Notes under the pieces: generated by a model
The model's input: the letters and a program-made list of their open reading frames with translations, nothing else
Databases searched by the model: none
What the model was told of the DNA's origin: nothing
In this document: piece by piece, positions 1 through 6,211 of the stretch
Position numbering within the stretch: the first letter of the stretch is position 1
Layout of the letters: the number at the start of each line of letters is the position of its first letter
DNA from: Anaerolinea sp.
Lineage (GTDB): Bacteria; Chloroflexota; Anaerolineae; Anaerolineales; Villigracilaceae
Reading direction: 5' to 3'
Length of the DNA: 7,292 nucleotides
Assembly: GCA_020720965.1 (NCBI GenBank)
Contig: DYNS01000125.1
Span: forward strand, 1 to 7,292
Program-made: the position numbers and the translations under genes

Positions 1-1101
1 GCCCGCGTTGGTAATCTTCTCGCTCAGCGCCCAGGGGTCGGCAACGGCGAGGCAGAGATGCTCTGGGGCGTAGAGGTTGTTCAGCGCGGCGGCTTCGTCC
101 AGGTCGCGGGTGAGGACGATGCCGCTTTGGGCGGGCAGGGATTGGGCGAGGATTTCGGCGCGGGGCAGGGTTTCTGCTTGTTTTTCCACTTCCGCCTGCA
201 CCGCCTGAGCAAGGGCAAGGGAGGGGGTGAGCAGGATGGCGCTGGCGAGGACATCATGCTCGGCTTGCGCCAACAAGTCGGAGGCGACCCAGGCGGGTTT
301 GGCGTTTTCATCGGCGATGACCACCGTTTCGGTGGGTCCTGCCAACCCGTCTATGCCGACTGCGCCGAAGACCTGACGTTTGGCAAGGGTGACGAAGAGA
401 TTGCCCGGTCCGAAGATTTTATCCACCGCCGGAACGGATTCGGTGCCGTAGGCGAGAGCGGCTATCGCCTGCGCCCCGCCGAGGGCGTACACTTCTTCGA
501 TGCCGCAGATGGCGCAGGCGGCGAGGATGACGGGGGAAACAAGTTGGTCATTGGCTACTTCGTAATTTGTAATTCGCTGCGGGGGCGTGACGACCACAAT
601 GTCTTTTACGCCTGCCACCTGAGCGGGAATGGCGGACATCAGCACCGAGGAGGGCAGCGGCGCGGTTCCGCCAGGGACGTATAAGCCCACCCTGGCATGG
701 GGGCGGATGAATTGCCCGACTGTGCCGCCCAGGTCGTTGCTGAACCAACTGCTGAGGGGCTGACGGCGGTGAAACTGCCGAATGCGCTCTGCGGCGGCTT
801 CCAGCGCGGCGCGGACTTGCGGGTCCAGGCTTTGCAGGGCGGCGGAGATGGCTTGGGCGGGGACGCGCAGAGGGGCATCGACGGGGAATCCATCCAGTTT
901 GGCGCTCCACTGCCGCAGAGCGGAATCGCCGTTGGTGCGGACATCCCGCAAAATGCGGCGCACCGCTTCCTCGGCGGAAATCTGTTCGCCAAAGGTGGCG
1001 GCGATTCGGTCCAGAATCACCGGCGGCACGTTGGTTTCATCGGGGGGGATGCGTTTAAGGATGGTTTGTTTGGCAGTTTCAACATCGTAAATTTTGAGCA
1101 T
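1..1101 (-). CDS. hisD: Histidinol dehydrogenase, 3' end cut by window
   Basis: HisD catalyses the last two steps of histidine synthesis, oxidising L-histidinol through the aldehyde to L-histidine with two NAD+ and a bound zinc, in the cytoplasm. The frame is open from the start codon to the window edge, giving 367 residues of a family usually near 430. About 60 C-terminal residues, including later zinc ligands, are missing. Visible family motifs: VPGGTA (about 142-147), GGAQAIAALAYGT (208-220), KIFGPGN (228-234), GIDGLAGPTE (about 250-259), QAEHD with Q279 and H282 matching the known zinc ligands, and PEHL with E347-H348 matching the catalytic Glu-His pair. Two adjacent ATGs exist (1104 and 1101). 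The second is chosen because AAGGA lies 7 nt before it but only 4 nt before the first. It follows hisG by about 25 bp, so it is probably cotranscribed and under the attenuator upstream of hisG. Residues 175-187 include an unusual insertion (see findings). Confidence 0.96.
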   Translation of the reverse strand, partial: MLKIYDVETAKQTILKRIPPDETNVPPVILDRIAATFGEQISAEEAVRRILRDVRTNGDSALRQWSAKLDGFPVDAPLRVPAQAISAALQSLDPQVRAALEAAAERIRQFHRRQPLSSWFSNDLGGTVGQFIRPHARVGLYVPGGTAPLPSSVLMSAIPAQVAGVKDIVVVTPPQRITNYEVANDQLVSPVILAACAICGIEEVYALGGAQAIAALAYGTESVPAVDKIFGPGNLFVTLAKRQVFGAVGIDGLAGPTETVVIADENAKPAWVASDLLAQAEHDVLASAILLTPSLALAQAVQAEVEKQAETLPRAEILAQSLPAQSGIVLTRDLDEAAALNNLYAPEHLCLAVADPWALSEKITNAG

Positions 1102-1126
1102 CATAGTATCCTTCCGTACATGGTGG

Positions 1127-2116
1127 CTATTTCAACGCTTCCAGCATGGCTGTGTAGCGAGGCGGTTCTTCTTCAAAAATATAGGTGACGGGGGCAACGA
1201 CAACGCCGCTGCCGCCAATGGCGCGGAGTTCGTTAATGGCAGCGAAGAGCTCATCCCGGTGAACGACAATGTGCAGGGCGTACCAGTTTGGGTCGCCGTC
1301 CTGACGGATAATTTTGCTCACAGTCGGTCCGTTCAGCCCGCCAATGGTTTTTTGCGAGAAAACCCGCGCCGCAATGGCTTCGGCGCTTTCGCCGCGCATG
1401 TTGGCAAAGATGGAAAGGTTGTTTTGGGCGCGTTGGTGCGCTTCCATCAACTCCAGCAATTGACCGGCAATCGCCAGGGCTGCCGGTTGGCGCAGAGCGG
1501 CTTTGTTCGCCACCAGGACCGCCTGAGACTTCAGAATAACTCCATCCGCCAGGGGGCGCAAACGGTTGTCTTTAAGAGTCTGCCCGCTGGAAACCAGGTC
1601 GGCAATCAGGTCGGCATAGCCAATGGCAGGGGCAAGTTCCAGGGTTCCTTCGGCATCCACCAAAGAGATGGGGATTTGATAGGAAGCGAAGAAGCGCTGC
1701 ACCAGCGCCGGGAACTTGGTTGCCACCCGCAGGCTGCCCCCCTGCGCCGGAAGAATCGCCCTCAAGCCTGCCACCGTTTCGACAGATTGCCAACGCTCTG
1801 GCACCGCCACCGTAAGGGCGCATTTCCCAAAGCCGAGCGCCTCGTGCAATATCAGCAGTTCGCCGTTATCGCCGCGATGCTCCTCCACTACATCCAAACC
1901 GGTAATGCCAAAATCGGAAGAGCCATCCCGCACCGAGGTGACAATATCGCCGGGGCGCTGAAAGAGGACGTTTAGCCCCTCAATGGCGGGGATGCTGGCT
2001 TCGTATTGGCGCGGGTTGGGCTTGTACACCTCCAGCCCGCAGGCAGAGAGCAGGGCAACCGCATCTTCTGCCAGGCGACCTTTGGAGGGGAGGGAAAGAC
2101 GTAGGGGACGGGTCAT
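1127..2116 (-). CDS. hisG: ATP phosphoribosyltransferase, long form
   Basis: HisG joins ATP and PRPP to form phosphoribosyl-ATP, the first and committed step of histidine synthesis. The 329-residue product shows LPSKGRL at the N-terminus (9-15), DFGITGLD (68-75), RVATKFP (129-135) and the phosphate-binding stretch EGTLELAPAIGYAD (155-168). These are followed by a C-terminal ACT-like regulatory domain (from about residue 255, with NWYALHIVV and a GGSGVVVAPVTYIFEE end). The regulatory domain marks the long form, which in known members is a hexamer inhibited by histidine and needs no HisZ partner. The frame extends upstream to 2191, but the start is placed at the ATG at 2116. That ATG begins the conserved MTRPLRLSLPSKGRL-type N-terminus and has GAGGTG 4 nt upstream (2126-2121). 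The upstream extension would cross a terminator hairpin. At 329 residues it is somewhat longer than typical long-form HisG (about 280-300). First structural gene of the operon here. Confidence 0.96.
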   Translation of the reverse strand: MTRPLRLSLPSKGRLAEDAVALLSACGLEVYKPNPRQYEASIPAIEGLNVLFQRPGDIVTSVRDGSSDFGITGLDVVEEHRGDNGELLILHEALGFGKCALTVAVPERWQSVETVAGLRAILPAQGGSLRVATKFPALVQRFFASYQIPISLVDAEGTLELAPAIGYADLIADLVSSGQTLKDNRLRPLADGVILKSQAVLVANKAALRQPAALAIAGQLLELMEAHQRAQNNLSIFANMRGESAEAIAARVFSQKTIGGLNGPTVSKIIRQDGDPNWYALHIVVHRDELFAAINELRAIGGSGVVVAPVTYIFEEEPPRYTAMLEALK

Positions 2117-2130
2117 AAAACACCTCGGAG

Positions 2131-2164
2131 ATAAAAATACCCCCCAGCCAGAATGACCGGGGGG
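2131..2164 (-). terminator. Intrinsic terminator / attenuator before hisG
   Basis: CCCCCCGGUC (2164-2155), loop AUUCU, GGCUGGGGGG (2149-2140): ten stacked pairs, six of them C-G at the base and two G-U inside. UAUUUUUAU (2139-2131) follows at once. It ends 4 nt before the hisG ribosome-binding site, so it can only serve hisG as a conditional terminator. Because it lies downstream of phoU with no other terminator between, it should also stop transcripts arriving from the pst operon. Confidence 0.85.
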
Positions 2165-2221
2165 AGGAAATTTGTGTTCTTTGCGGGGCAAACCGAAGTC
2201 TGCCCTCTATGCCCGGTCTGG
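2155..2221 (-). promoter_or_regulatory. Antiterminator pairing of the his attenuator
   Basis: GACCGGG in the last leader-peptide codons (2218-2212) is perfectly complementary to CCCGGUC (2161-2155), which is also part of the 5' arm of the terminator. The two structures cannot coexist. CCAG (2221-2218) could alternatively pair with CUGG just beyond. A ribosome stalled at the His codons (2248-2237) leaves this segment about 18 nt downstream and free. A ribosome at the stop codon (2209-2207) covers it. The geometry fits His-dependent attenuation; the pairing was found by eye, without an energy calculation. Confidence 0.7.
2186..2205 (-). promoter_or_regulatory. Stable cUUCGg hairpin after the leader peptide
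   Basis: GGGCAGAC (2205-2198), loop UUCG (2197-2194) and GUUUGCCC (2193-2186) form an 8-bp stem with one G-U pair, closed by the exceptionally stable C(UUCG)G tetraloop. It begins two bases after the leader stop codon and lies inside the loop of the proposed antiterminator. It could shorten and stabilise that long-range pairing, or pause RNA polymerase so that the leader ribosome keeps pace. No U-tract follows, so it is not itself a terminator. Confidence 0.7.
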
Positions 2222-2272
2222 CAGGGGGATAGGGAAATGATGATGGTGACGAGGCTGGCTCAGGCTGAACAT
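2207..2272 (-). CDS. hisL: His operon leader peptide with four consecutive His codons
   Basis: A 21-codon ORF too short for usual gene callers. The peptide begins MFSLSQPR, continues with four histidines encoded CAC CAT CAT CAT (2248-2237), and ends PLPDRA followed by TAG (2209-2207). It sits upstream of hisG, between a strong promoter and an intrinsic terminator, as in the enterobacterial hisL attenuator, whose leader has seven His codons in a row. The expected role is as a sensor rather than a functional protein. When charged His-tRNA is scarce, the ribosome stalls at codons 9-12 and leaves the last codons free to form the antiterminator. When His-tRNA is plentiful, it runs to the stop codon and the terminator forms. 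There is no Shine-Dalgarno sequence: only GCCGCCC lies between the -10 box and the ATG, so translation is probably leaderless. The name is by function and position; sequence outside the His run was not matched to any known leader. Confidence 0.86.
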   Translation of the reverse strand: MFSLSQPRHHHHFPIPLPDRA

Positions 2273-2279
2273 GGGCGGC

Positions 2280-2308
2280 ATTGTAGCAGGGCAGGGGTAA
2301 TCCGTCAA
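2280..2308 (-). promoter_or_regulatory. Sigma-70-type promoter of the his operon
   Basis: TTGACG (2308-2303) and TACAAT (2285-2280), each five of six matches to the housekeeping consensus, are separated by exactly 17 nt. The -35 box begins 9 bp after the phoU stop codon. Seven nucleotides after the -10 box comes the A of the leader-peptide ATG at 2272, a normal distance and a favoured purine for +1. Transcription is therefore predicted to begin at, or within a base or two of, the AUG. It is the best promoter match I found in the window. Confidence 0.8.
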
Positions 2309-2316
2309 CGGGGAAA

Positions 2317-3012
2317 TTATTCTTCCGCTTCTTCCGGCGTTTCCAGTTCGTCGAAGGAGGTGCGGGTTTCTTTGTATTCACCCGTCACCACAAACACGGT
2401 GCGCTCGCAGATGTTGGTCACGCGGTCTGCCAACCGTTCCAGGTTGTGGGCTGCCCAGAGCAGCCAGTTGGCGCGCTCGATGGTGCGGGCATCCGCCATG
2501 ACGTAGGTCATCAGTTCGCGGTAAACCTGCTCATAGAGCATGTCCACTTCGTCATCTTCGCCGGGCAAGGCGCGGGCGGTTTCCAGGTCTTCGGTGACGA
2601 AGGCGGTGAGGGCGCGGTGCAGCATATCCACACCTTTTTCTGCCATGCGGGGGATGTCGATGAGGGGTTTGAGTAAGGCATTGTCTCCCATGCGGACGTT
2701 GATGACGGCGATGCCTTTGGCGTAGTCACCCATGCGTTCCAGTTCGCTGATGACTTCCAAAATGGAGGCGATGACGCGCAAGTCGCGGGCCATGGGCTGT
2801 TGGGTGGCGATGAGAATCATCACCTGGTTTTCCAGGGTGAAGCGTTTTTGGTTAATTTTTCGGTCGTCTGCGATAATGCGGTTGGAGGTGCGAATATCAC
2901 GCTTCTTAAGCGCTTCGACTGCCTCCAGGGTGGCTTGTTCCACCATGCTGCCAAGTACCAGAATTTCATCTTTGAGATGCTGAATCTCGTTTTCAAAGGT
3001 TTTGCGTACCAT
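2317..3012 (-). CDS. phoU: Phosphate transport system regulator PhoU
   Basis: PhoU is a cytoplasmic, peripherally bound regulator that restrains the Pst transporter and, in well-studied bacteria, passes its state to the PhoR histidine kinase. The 231-residue protein is all-helical with the family's two repeated three-helix domains. Each carries the metal-binding E-x-x-x-D signature: ELERMGDYA with E92/D96 and NLERLADRV with E192/D196. The usual length is 215-240. The C-terminus ends in a short acidic tail (DELETPEEAEE). The ATG at 3012 has GGAGAG 5 nt upstream. It lies 84 bp after pstB and is the last gene of the pst operon; its stop is 9 bp from the -35 box of the his promoter. No phoR/phoB pair is seen in the window, so its signalling partner is unknown. 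Confidence 0.96.
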   Translation of the reverse strand: MVRKTFENEIQHLKDEILVLGSMVEQATLEAVEALKKRDIRTSNRIIADDRKINQKRFTLENQVMILIATQQPMARDLRVIASILEVISELERMGDYAKGIAVINVRMGDNALLKPLIDIPRMAEKGVDMLHRALTAFVTEDLETARALPGEDDEVDMLYEQVYRELMTYVMADARTIERANWLLWAAHNLERLADRVTNICERTVFVVTGEYKETRTSFDELETPEEAEE

Positions 3013-3026
3013 ATTTACTCTCCATT

Positions 3027-3062
3027 GGTTTACATACTGCGGTAAAGAAGATGCAGTTTACC
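3027..3062 (-). repeat. Interlocking inverted repeats in the phoU leader
   Basis: On the transcribed strand GGTAAACTGC (3062-3053), TTTACC (3046-3041), GCAGT (3040-3036) and GTAAACC (3033-3027) crowd into 36 bases. GGTAAA pairs with TTTACC, and ACTGC with GCAGT, but the two hairpins cross and exclude each other. TTTAC can also pair with the downstream GTAAA. The cluster ends about 15 bases before the phoU start codon. It may be a regulatory RNA switch, an operator, or chance. Confidence 0.4.
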
Positions 3063-3096
3063 CGATTTTTTCAGAGGGCGCGAGAGGAGTCTCCTC

Positions 3097-3879
3097 CTAC
3101 CCAAACCTTCCGGTTACGTAGTCTTCGGTGCGTTTGTCGGTGGGGCGGGTGAAGATGACATCGGTTTTGTCGAACTCGATGACCGTGCCGGAGCGGGTGT
3201 CTTCGTACAACATCATCATGGCGGTGTAGTCGGAGACGCGGGCGGCTTGCTGCATATTGTGGGTAACGATGAGGATGGTGTAGTTTTTCTTCAGTTCCTG
3301 CATCAGTTCTTCAATCCGCAGGGTGGAGATGGGGTCGAGAGCGGAGGCGGGTTCATCCATGAGAATAATTTCTGGCTGGATGGCGATGGTGCGGGCGATA
3401 CACAAGCGCTGCTGCTGACCGCCAGAGAGGGCGTAAGCGCTTTGCTTGAGTTTGTCTTTTACCTCGTCCCACAAGGCTGCGCCGCGAAGCGATTCTTCCA
3501 CCAGTTCGTCCATGTTGCCTCTAAAGCCGTTAATCCGCGCTCCCCAGGCAATGTTCTCGTAAATGGACTTGGGAAAGGGATTAGGCTTCTGAAAGACCAT
3601 TCCCAGACGGCGACGCACTTCTACAGGGTCAATTTCTTTGCCATACAGGTTTACGCCGTGCAACAAAATTTCGCCTTTCACGCGGCTGGTAGGCACAAAG
3701 TCGTTCATGCGGTTAAAGGCACGCAGCAGGGTGGATTTTCCGCAGCCGGAAGGACCAATGATGGCTGTAATTTTTCCTTTTTCGATATTCAGGTTCACAC
3801 CTTTTACCGCTTCAAATGCGCCGTAAAAAATGCTCAGGTCACGGGTTTCAATGGCATATTGGGGGGTTTCGGGTTGCAT
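3097..3879 (-). CDS. pstB: Phosphate ABC transporter ATP-binding protein PstB
   Basis: PstB is the cytoplasmic ATPase that powers phosphate import through PstC-PstA. The 260-residue protein is a complete single ABC domain of usual length. It shows Walker A GPSGCGKST (42-50), a Q-loop within VFQKPNPFPKS (Q97; the KPNPFP stretch is characteristic of PstB), the ABC signature LSGGQQQR (151-158), Walker B with D175-E176 in ILMDEP, a D-loop SALD, and H-loop H207 in VTHNMQQA. All catalytic residues are intact. The ATG at 3879 has AAGGA overlapping the pstA stop codon region, 7 nt upstream. The 11-bp gap to pstA indicates one transcript and probable translational coupling. Confidence 0.98.
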   Translation of the reverse strand: MQPETPQYAIETRDLSIFYGAFEAVKGVNLNIEKGKITAIIGPSGCGKSTLLRAFNRMNDFVPTSRVKGEILLHGVNLYGKEIDPVEVRRRLGMVFQKPNPFPKSIYENIAWGARINGFRGNMDELVEESLRGAALWDEVKDKLKQSAYALSGGQQQRLCIARTIAIQPEIILMDEPASALDPISTLRIEELMQELKKNYTILIVTHNMQQAARVSDYTAMMMLYEDTRSGTVIEFDKTDVIFTRPTDKRTEDYVTGRFG

Positions 3880-3890
3880 ATGTTTTTCCT

Positions 3891-5123
3891 TTAGAAGCGT
3901 TTTTGCAGGCGGTTGCGTAAAAAGATGGCGGTTGCATTGAGGGTAAGCAACAGCGCTAACAGAACAAGGATGGCGGCAGCCGCAATATTATGAAACTCCG
4001 CCTGCGCCCTTGCCGTCCACTGATAGACCTGAATGGGCAGGGCGGTAAATTTGCTGAATGGGCTGGCAGGGTCTATGCTAATGAAGGTGGAAGCGCCCAC
4101 AATAATCAGCGGGGCGGTTTCGCCTACGGCGCGAGACATGGCAAGGATGCTACCCGTCAGAATGCCGGGCATGGCGCTGGGCAGCACATGGTGCCACACC
4201 GTCTGCCAGCGGGTTGCGCCCACCCCAAACGCCGCCTGGCGGATGGAATCTGGCACGGCTTTGATGGCTTCTTGGGCGTTGATAATGACGAGGGGCAGAA
4301 CCAAAATCCCCATCGTGAGACCGGCAGAAAGCACGGTGCGCCCGTTGGAGTCGGTGACACCGAAAATTGCCCCACTGGTAAAGGCTTCCATTGCCCGGAC
4401 AAAAATCGCCAACCCCAACATGCCATACACGATGGAGGGCACACCCGCCAGGTTGTTGATGTTGGTCTGAATGATGTTGTTGATGAAGCTCTTGCGGGCG
4501 TACTCTTGCAGGTAAATGGCAGCGCCCACGCCCACCGGCAAAGCCAGGGCAACGGCAATGGCAACCAGCCAGAGCGAACCTAACAGCGCGGTACGTACCC
4601 CGGCAAACTCCGCCTTGCTGGACATGGGGGTAGTGAGAAAAGCGGGAGTAAGCCAGGAGCGAAATTCCAGCGTGGCATCCGGGTATTTTTCCGCCACCTC
4701 GGCGCGGATGACATCTGCATGGAGGAGCGAATCGAACAGGTTGTAGGTTTTCTCAATTTTTATCTGTATCACGCGCTCGATGAGCAGGTTATACAACTCA
4801 TCGCGGCTGCGCTTTTCCATGGGGGATTCTTTATCCAGTTTGGTGTATGCCCCTTTGGAAAGATTCTCCTGAAGCAGGGCAAGCAACTGCGGCTGAGTCA
4901 GTTCTGCCAGGGGCGTTTCGCTCACGGTTGCCGGGTCTTTTTTGAATTCATAGACCACATAACCAAAAGCCCCATCCGCCACGTTGAGCAGCAATGCGGA
5001 AAGGCTGAGGATGGCAATGAGCAAAGCGGAGAGAAAAACAAGCTGCCAGACCCAGGCGGTGCGGTAACGGGCATTTACAAAATTTTGTAAATCTTGTGAT
5101 TGAGGGTAGGTATATTTTGCCAT
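3891..5123 (-). CDS. pstA: Phosphate ABC transporter permease PstA, with enlarged extracytoplasmic loop
   Basis: PstA is one of two inner-membrane permease subunits of the Pst transporter. The 410-residue protein has a first membrane helix at about 26-48, then about 125 mostly polar residues (50-175), then the five-helix permease core from about 180 to the end. The core includes the NBD-contacting 'EAA' loop (EAIKAVPDSIRQAAFGVGATRWQ, about 285-307) and the conserved SRAVGETAPLIIVGA segment (330-344). Usual PstA is about 280-300 residues, so the difference is almost entirely the loop between the first two helices, which should face outside and could contact PstS. The ATG at 5123 lies 6 bp after the pstC stop with no clear Shine-Dalgarno sequence, suggesting translational coupling. 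The permease-core assignment is firm; the loop function is unknown. Confidence 0.96.
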   Translation of the reverse strand: MAKYTYPQSQDLQNFVNARYRTAWVWQLVFLSALLIAILSLSALLLNVADGAFGYVVYEFKKDPATVSETPLAELTQPQLLALLQENLSKGAYTKLDKESPMEKRSRDELYNLLIERVIQIKIEKTYNLFDSLLHADVIRAEVAEKYPDATLEFRSWLTPAFLTTPMSSKAEFAGVRTALLGSLWLVAIAVALALPVGVGAAIYLQEYARKSFINNIIQTNINNLAGVPSIVYGMLGLAIFVRAMEAFTSGAIFGVTDSNGRTVLSAGLTMGILVLPLVIINAQEAIKAVPDSIRQAAFGVGATRWQTVWHHVLPSAMPGILTGSILAMSRAVGETAPLIIVGASTFISIDPASPFSKFTALPIQVYQWTARAQAEFHNIAAAAILVLLALLLTLNATAIFLRNRLQKRF

Positions 5124-5129
5124 GCGGTT

Positions 5130-6077
5130 TTACTCGTATTGCTCGCGGAATTTAGAAACAACCCATTGGCTGATGAGGTTGAGAACCAGCGTGACCAGAA
5201 AGAGCATGAGGGCGATAGCAAACAGGCTGTTGTAGTCCACCGAGTTGTAAGAAAGGTCGCCGCCGCTGATGCGGGCAATGTGCGCCGTCATCGTCTCTGC
5301 CGCTTCGAGGGGGTTGAAGGTGAACTTGGAGGTCGCGCCGGAGGCGACTGCCACAATCATCGTCTCGCCTACAGCGCGGGAGATGCCCACAATGACCGCC
5401 GCCCCGATGCCGGAAAGCGCAGCAGGCAGAACGACCTGTACGCTGGCTTCAAAGGGGGTTGCGCCCATGGCGTAGGCGGCTTCCCGCAGGGAGCGCGGCA
5501 CGGCGCTGAGGGCGTCTTCGCTCATGGACGAGATGAGGGGCAAAATCATAATGCCCATCACCAGCCCGGCGGAGAGCATGTTATACACGCCGATATTCTC
5601 CCCAAAAATGGTTTGTAAAATAGGGGTAACAAAGAGCAGGGCAAAGTAACCATACACAACGGTTGGGATGCCCGCCAGAACTTCCAGCACGGGTTTGAGG
5701 ATAGCGCGGGCTTTGGGGCTGGCGTATTCGCTCAGGTACAGGGCGGCGCTAAGACCGAGGGGCACGGCTACCAGAATGGCAATCGCGCTAGTGGTGAGAG
5801 TAGAACTGACCAGCGCCCAAATGCCAAATTCCCCAATGGCGGGCTGCCAGTGCGTGCTACTGATAAATTCCCACACCGTCACCGCCGGGTCGGCAAAGAA
5901 GAGCAACGCCTGGTCGCCCAGAACAATGACAATGCTAATGGTGATGAAGATGGTGAGAAAGCCGACAAAAAAGAGGGTGGCTTCAATAATGTCTTCCGAA
6001 AGGCGCATCTTGCGGCGCAGGTCGCCGGGTCTAAACCCGGAGGGAGGAGAGAGAGGTTGTTCGCGGGTATTCTGCAT
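5130..6077 (-). CDS. pstC: Phosphate ABC transporter permease PstC
   Basis: PstC pairs with PstA to form the phosphate channel in the cytoplasmic membrane. The 315-residue protein has a cytoplasmic N-terminal tail (1-30), a first membrane helix at about 32-53, a short outer loop, and five further helices. The EAA loop is SEDALSAVPRSLREAAYAMG (185-204). The conserved GISRAVGETMIVAVASG (231-247) and LAGIPTVVYGYFAL (134-147) are typical of PstC. The ORF can be opened at a TTG at 6110, but the ATG at 6077 is preferred: it has GGGAG 6 nt upstream and gives the usual length. It follows pstS after 188 bp containing a terminator hairpin and a candidate weak promoter. Confidence 0.97.
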   Translation of the reverse strand: MQNTREQPLSPPSGFRPGDLRRKMRLSEDIIEATLFFVGFLTIFITISIVIVLGDQALLFFADPAVTVWEFISSTHWQPAIGEFGIWALVSSTLTTSAIAILVAVPLGLSAALYLSEYASPKARAILKPVLEVLAGIPTVVYGYFALLFVTPILQTIFGENIGVYNMLSAGLVMGIMILPLISSMSEDALSAVPRSLREAAYAMGATPFEASVQVVLPAALSGIGAAVIVGISRAVGETMIVAVASGATSKFTFNPLEAAETMTAHIARISGGDLSYNSVDYNSLFAIALMLFLVTLVLNLISQWVVSKFREQYE

Positions 6078-6169
6078 GTGTGGCTCCCAAAGGTAGGTTG
6101 GCTCGTGCAAATTGATGAAAACTGGTTCAGAGAGGACAAGGGTTCAGCAATGGGCACGAGGCGGAAGGA

Positions 6170-6198
6170 ATTCTAGCCGATTTCACCCAAAATGACAG
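6170..6198 (-). promoter_or_regulatory. Candidate promoter for pstCAB-phoU
   Basis: CTGTCA (6198-6193; four of six to the -35 consensus), 17 nt, TAGAAT (6175-6170; five of six to the -10). It lies between the terminator after pstS and the pstC start, leaving a leader of about 85 nt. CTGTCAT also resembles one half of an enterobacterial Pho box, but no second half at the right spacing is present. It could provide basal permease expression independent of pstS; chance similarity is possible. Confidence 0.35.
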
Positions 6199-6211
6199 GA
6201 CGGGTTGTGAC

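Noticed and set aside
1102..1121. Tiny ORF starting ATGTACGGAAGG between hisG and hisD, its TGA overlapping the hisD ATG
   Set aside because: Six codons only, no ribosome-binding site, and its bases form the hisD Shine-Dalgarno sequence; most likely chance.
2117..2272. T-box riboswitch responding to tRNA-His
   Set aside because: No T-box bulge sequence (UGGNACC-like) or specifier-loop arrangement was found. The His-codon run explains the control better.
1980..2381. Minus-strand open frame of 133 codons spanning the phoU-hisG gap
   Set aside because: It overlaps phoU and hisG out of frame and runs through the terminator hairpin. The leader peptide is in a different frame and fits the regulatory context.
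3084..3096. GAGGAG-A-CTCCTC inverted repeat at the pstB stop as a terminator
   Set aside because: Only five pairs are possible with a three-base loop and no U-tract follows; phoU is read from the same strand shortly after.
58..3894. Many long plus-strand open frames opposite hisD, hisG, phoU and pstB
   Set aside because: They are antisense shadows of GC-rich genes with low-complexity or unrecognisable translations and no ribosome-binding sites. The minus-strand frames carry full family motifs.
6078..6110. Upstream TTG start for PstC
   Set aside because: It adds 11 residues with no ribosome-binding site, whereas the ATG at 6077 has GGGAG at good spacing.
6185..6200. Pho box upstream of pstC (CTGTCAT)
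   Set aside because: Only one half-site; the sequence at the expected second half does not match, and Pho box rules from enterobacteria may not apply here.
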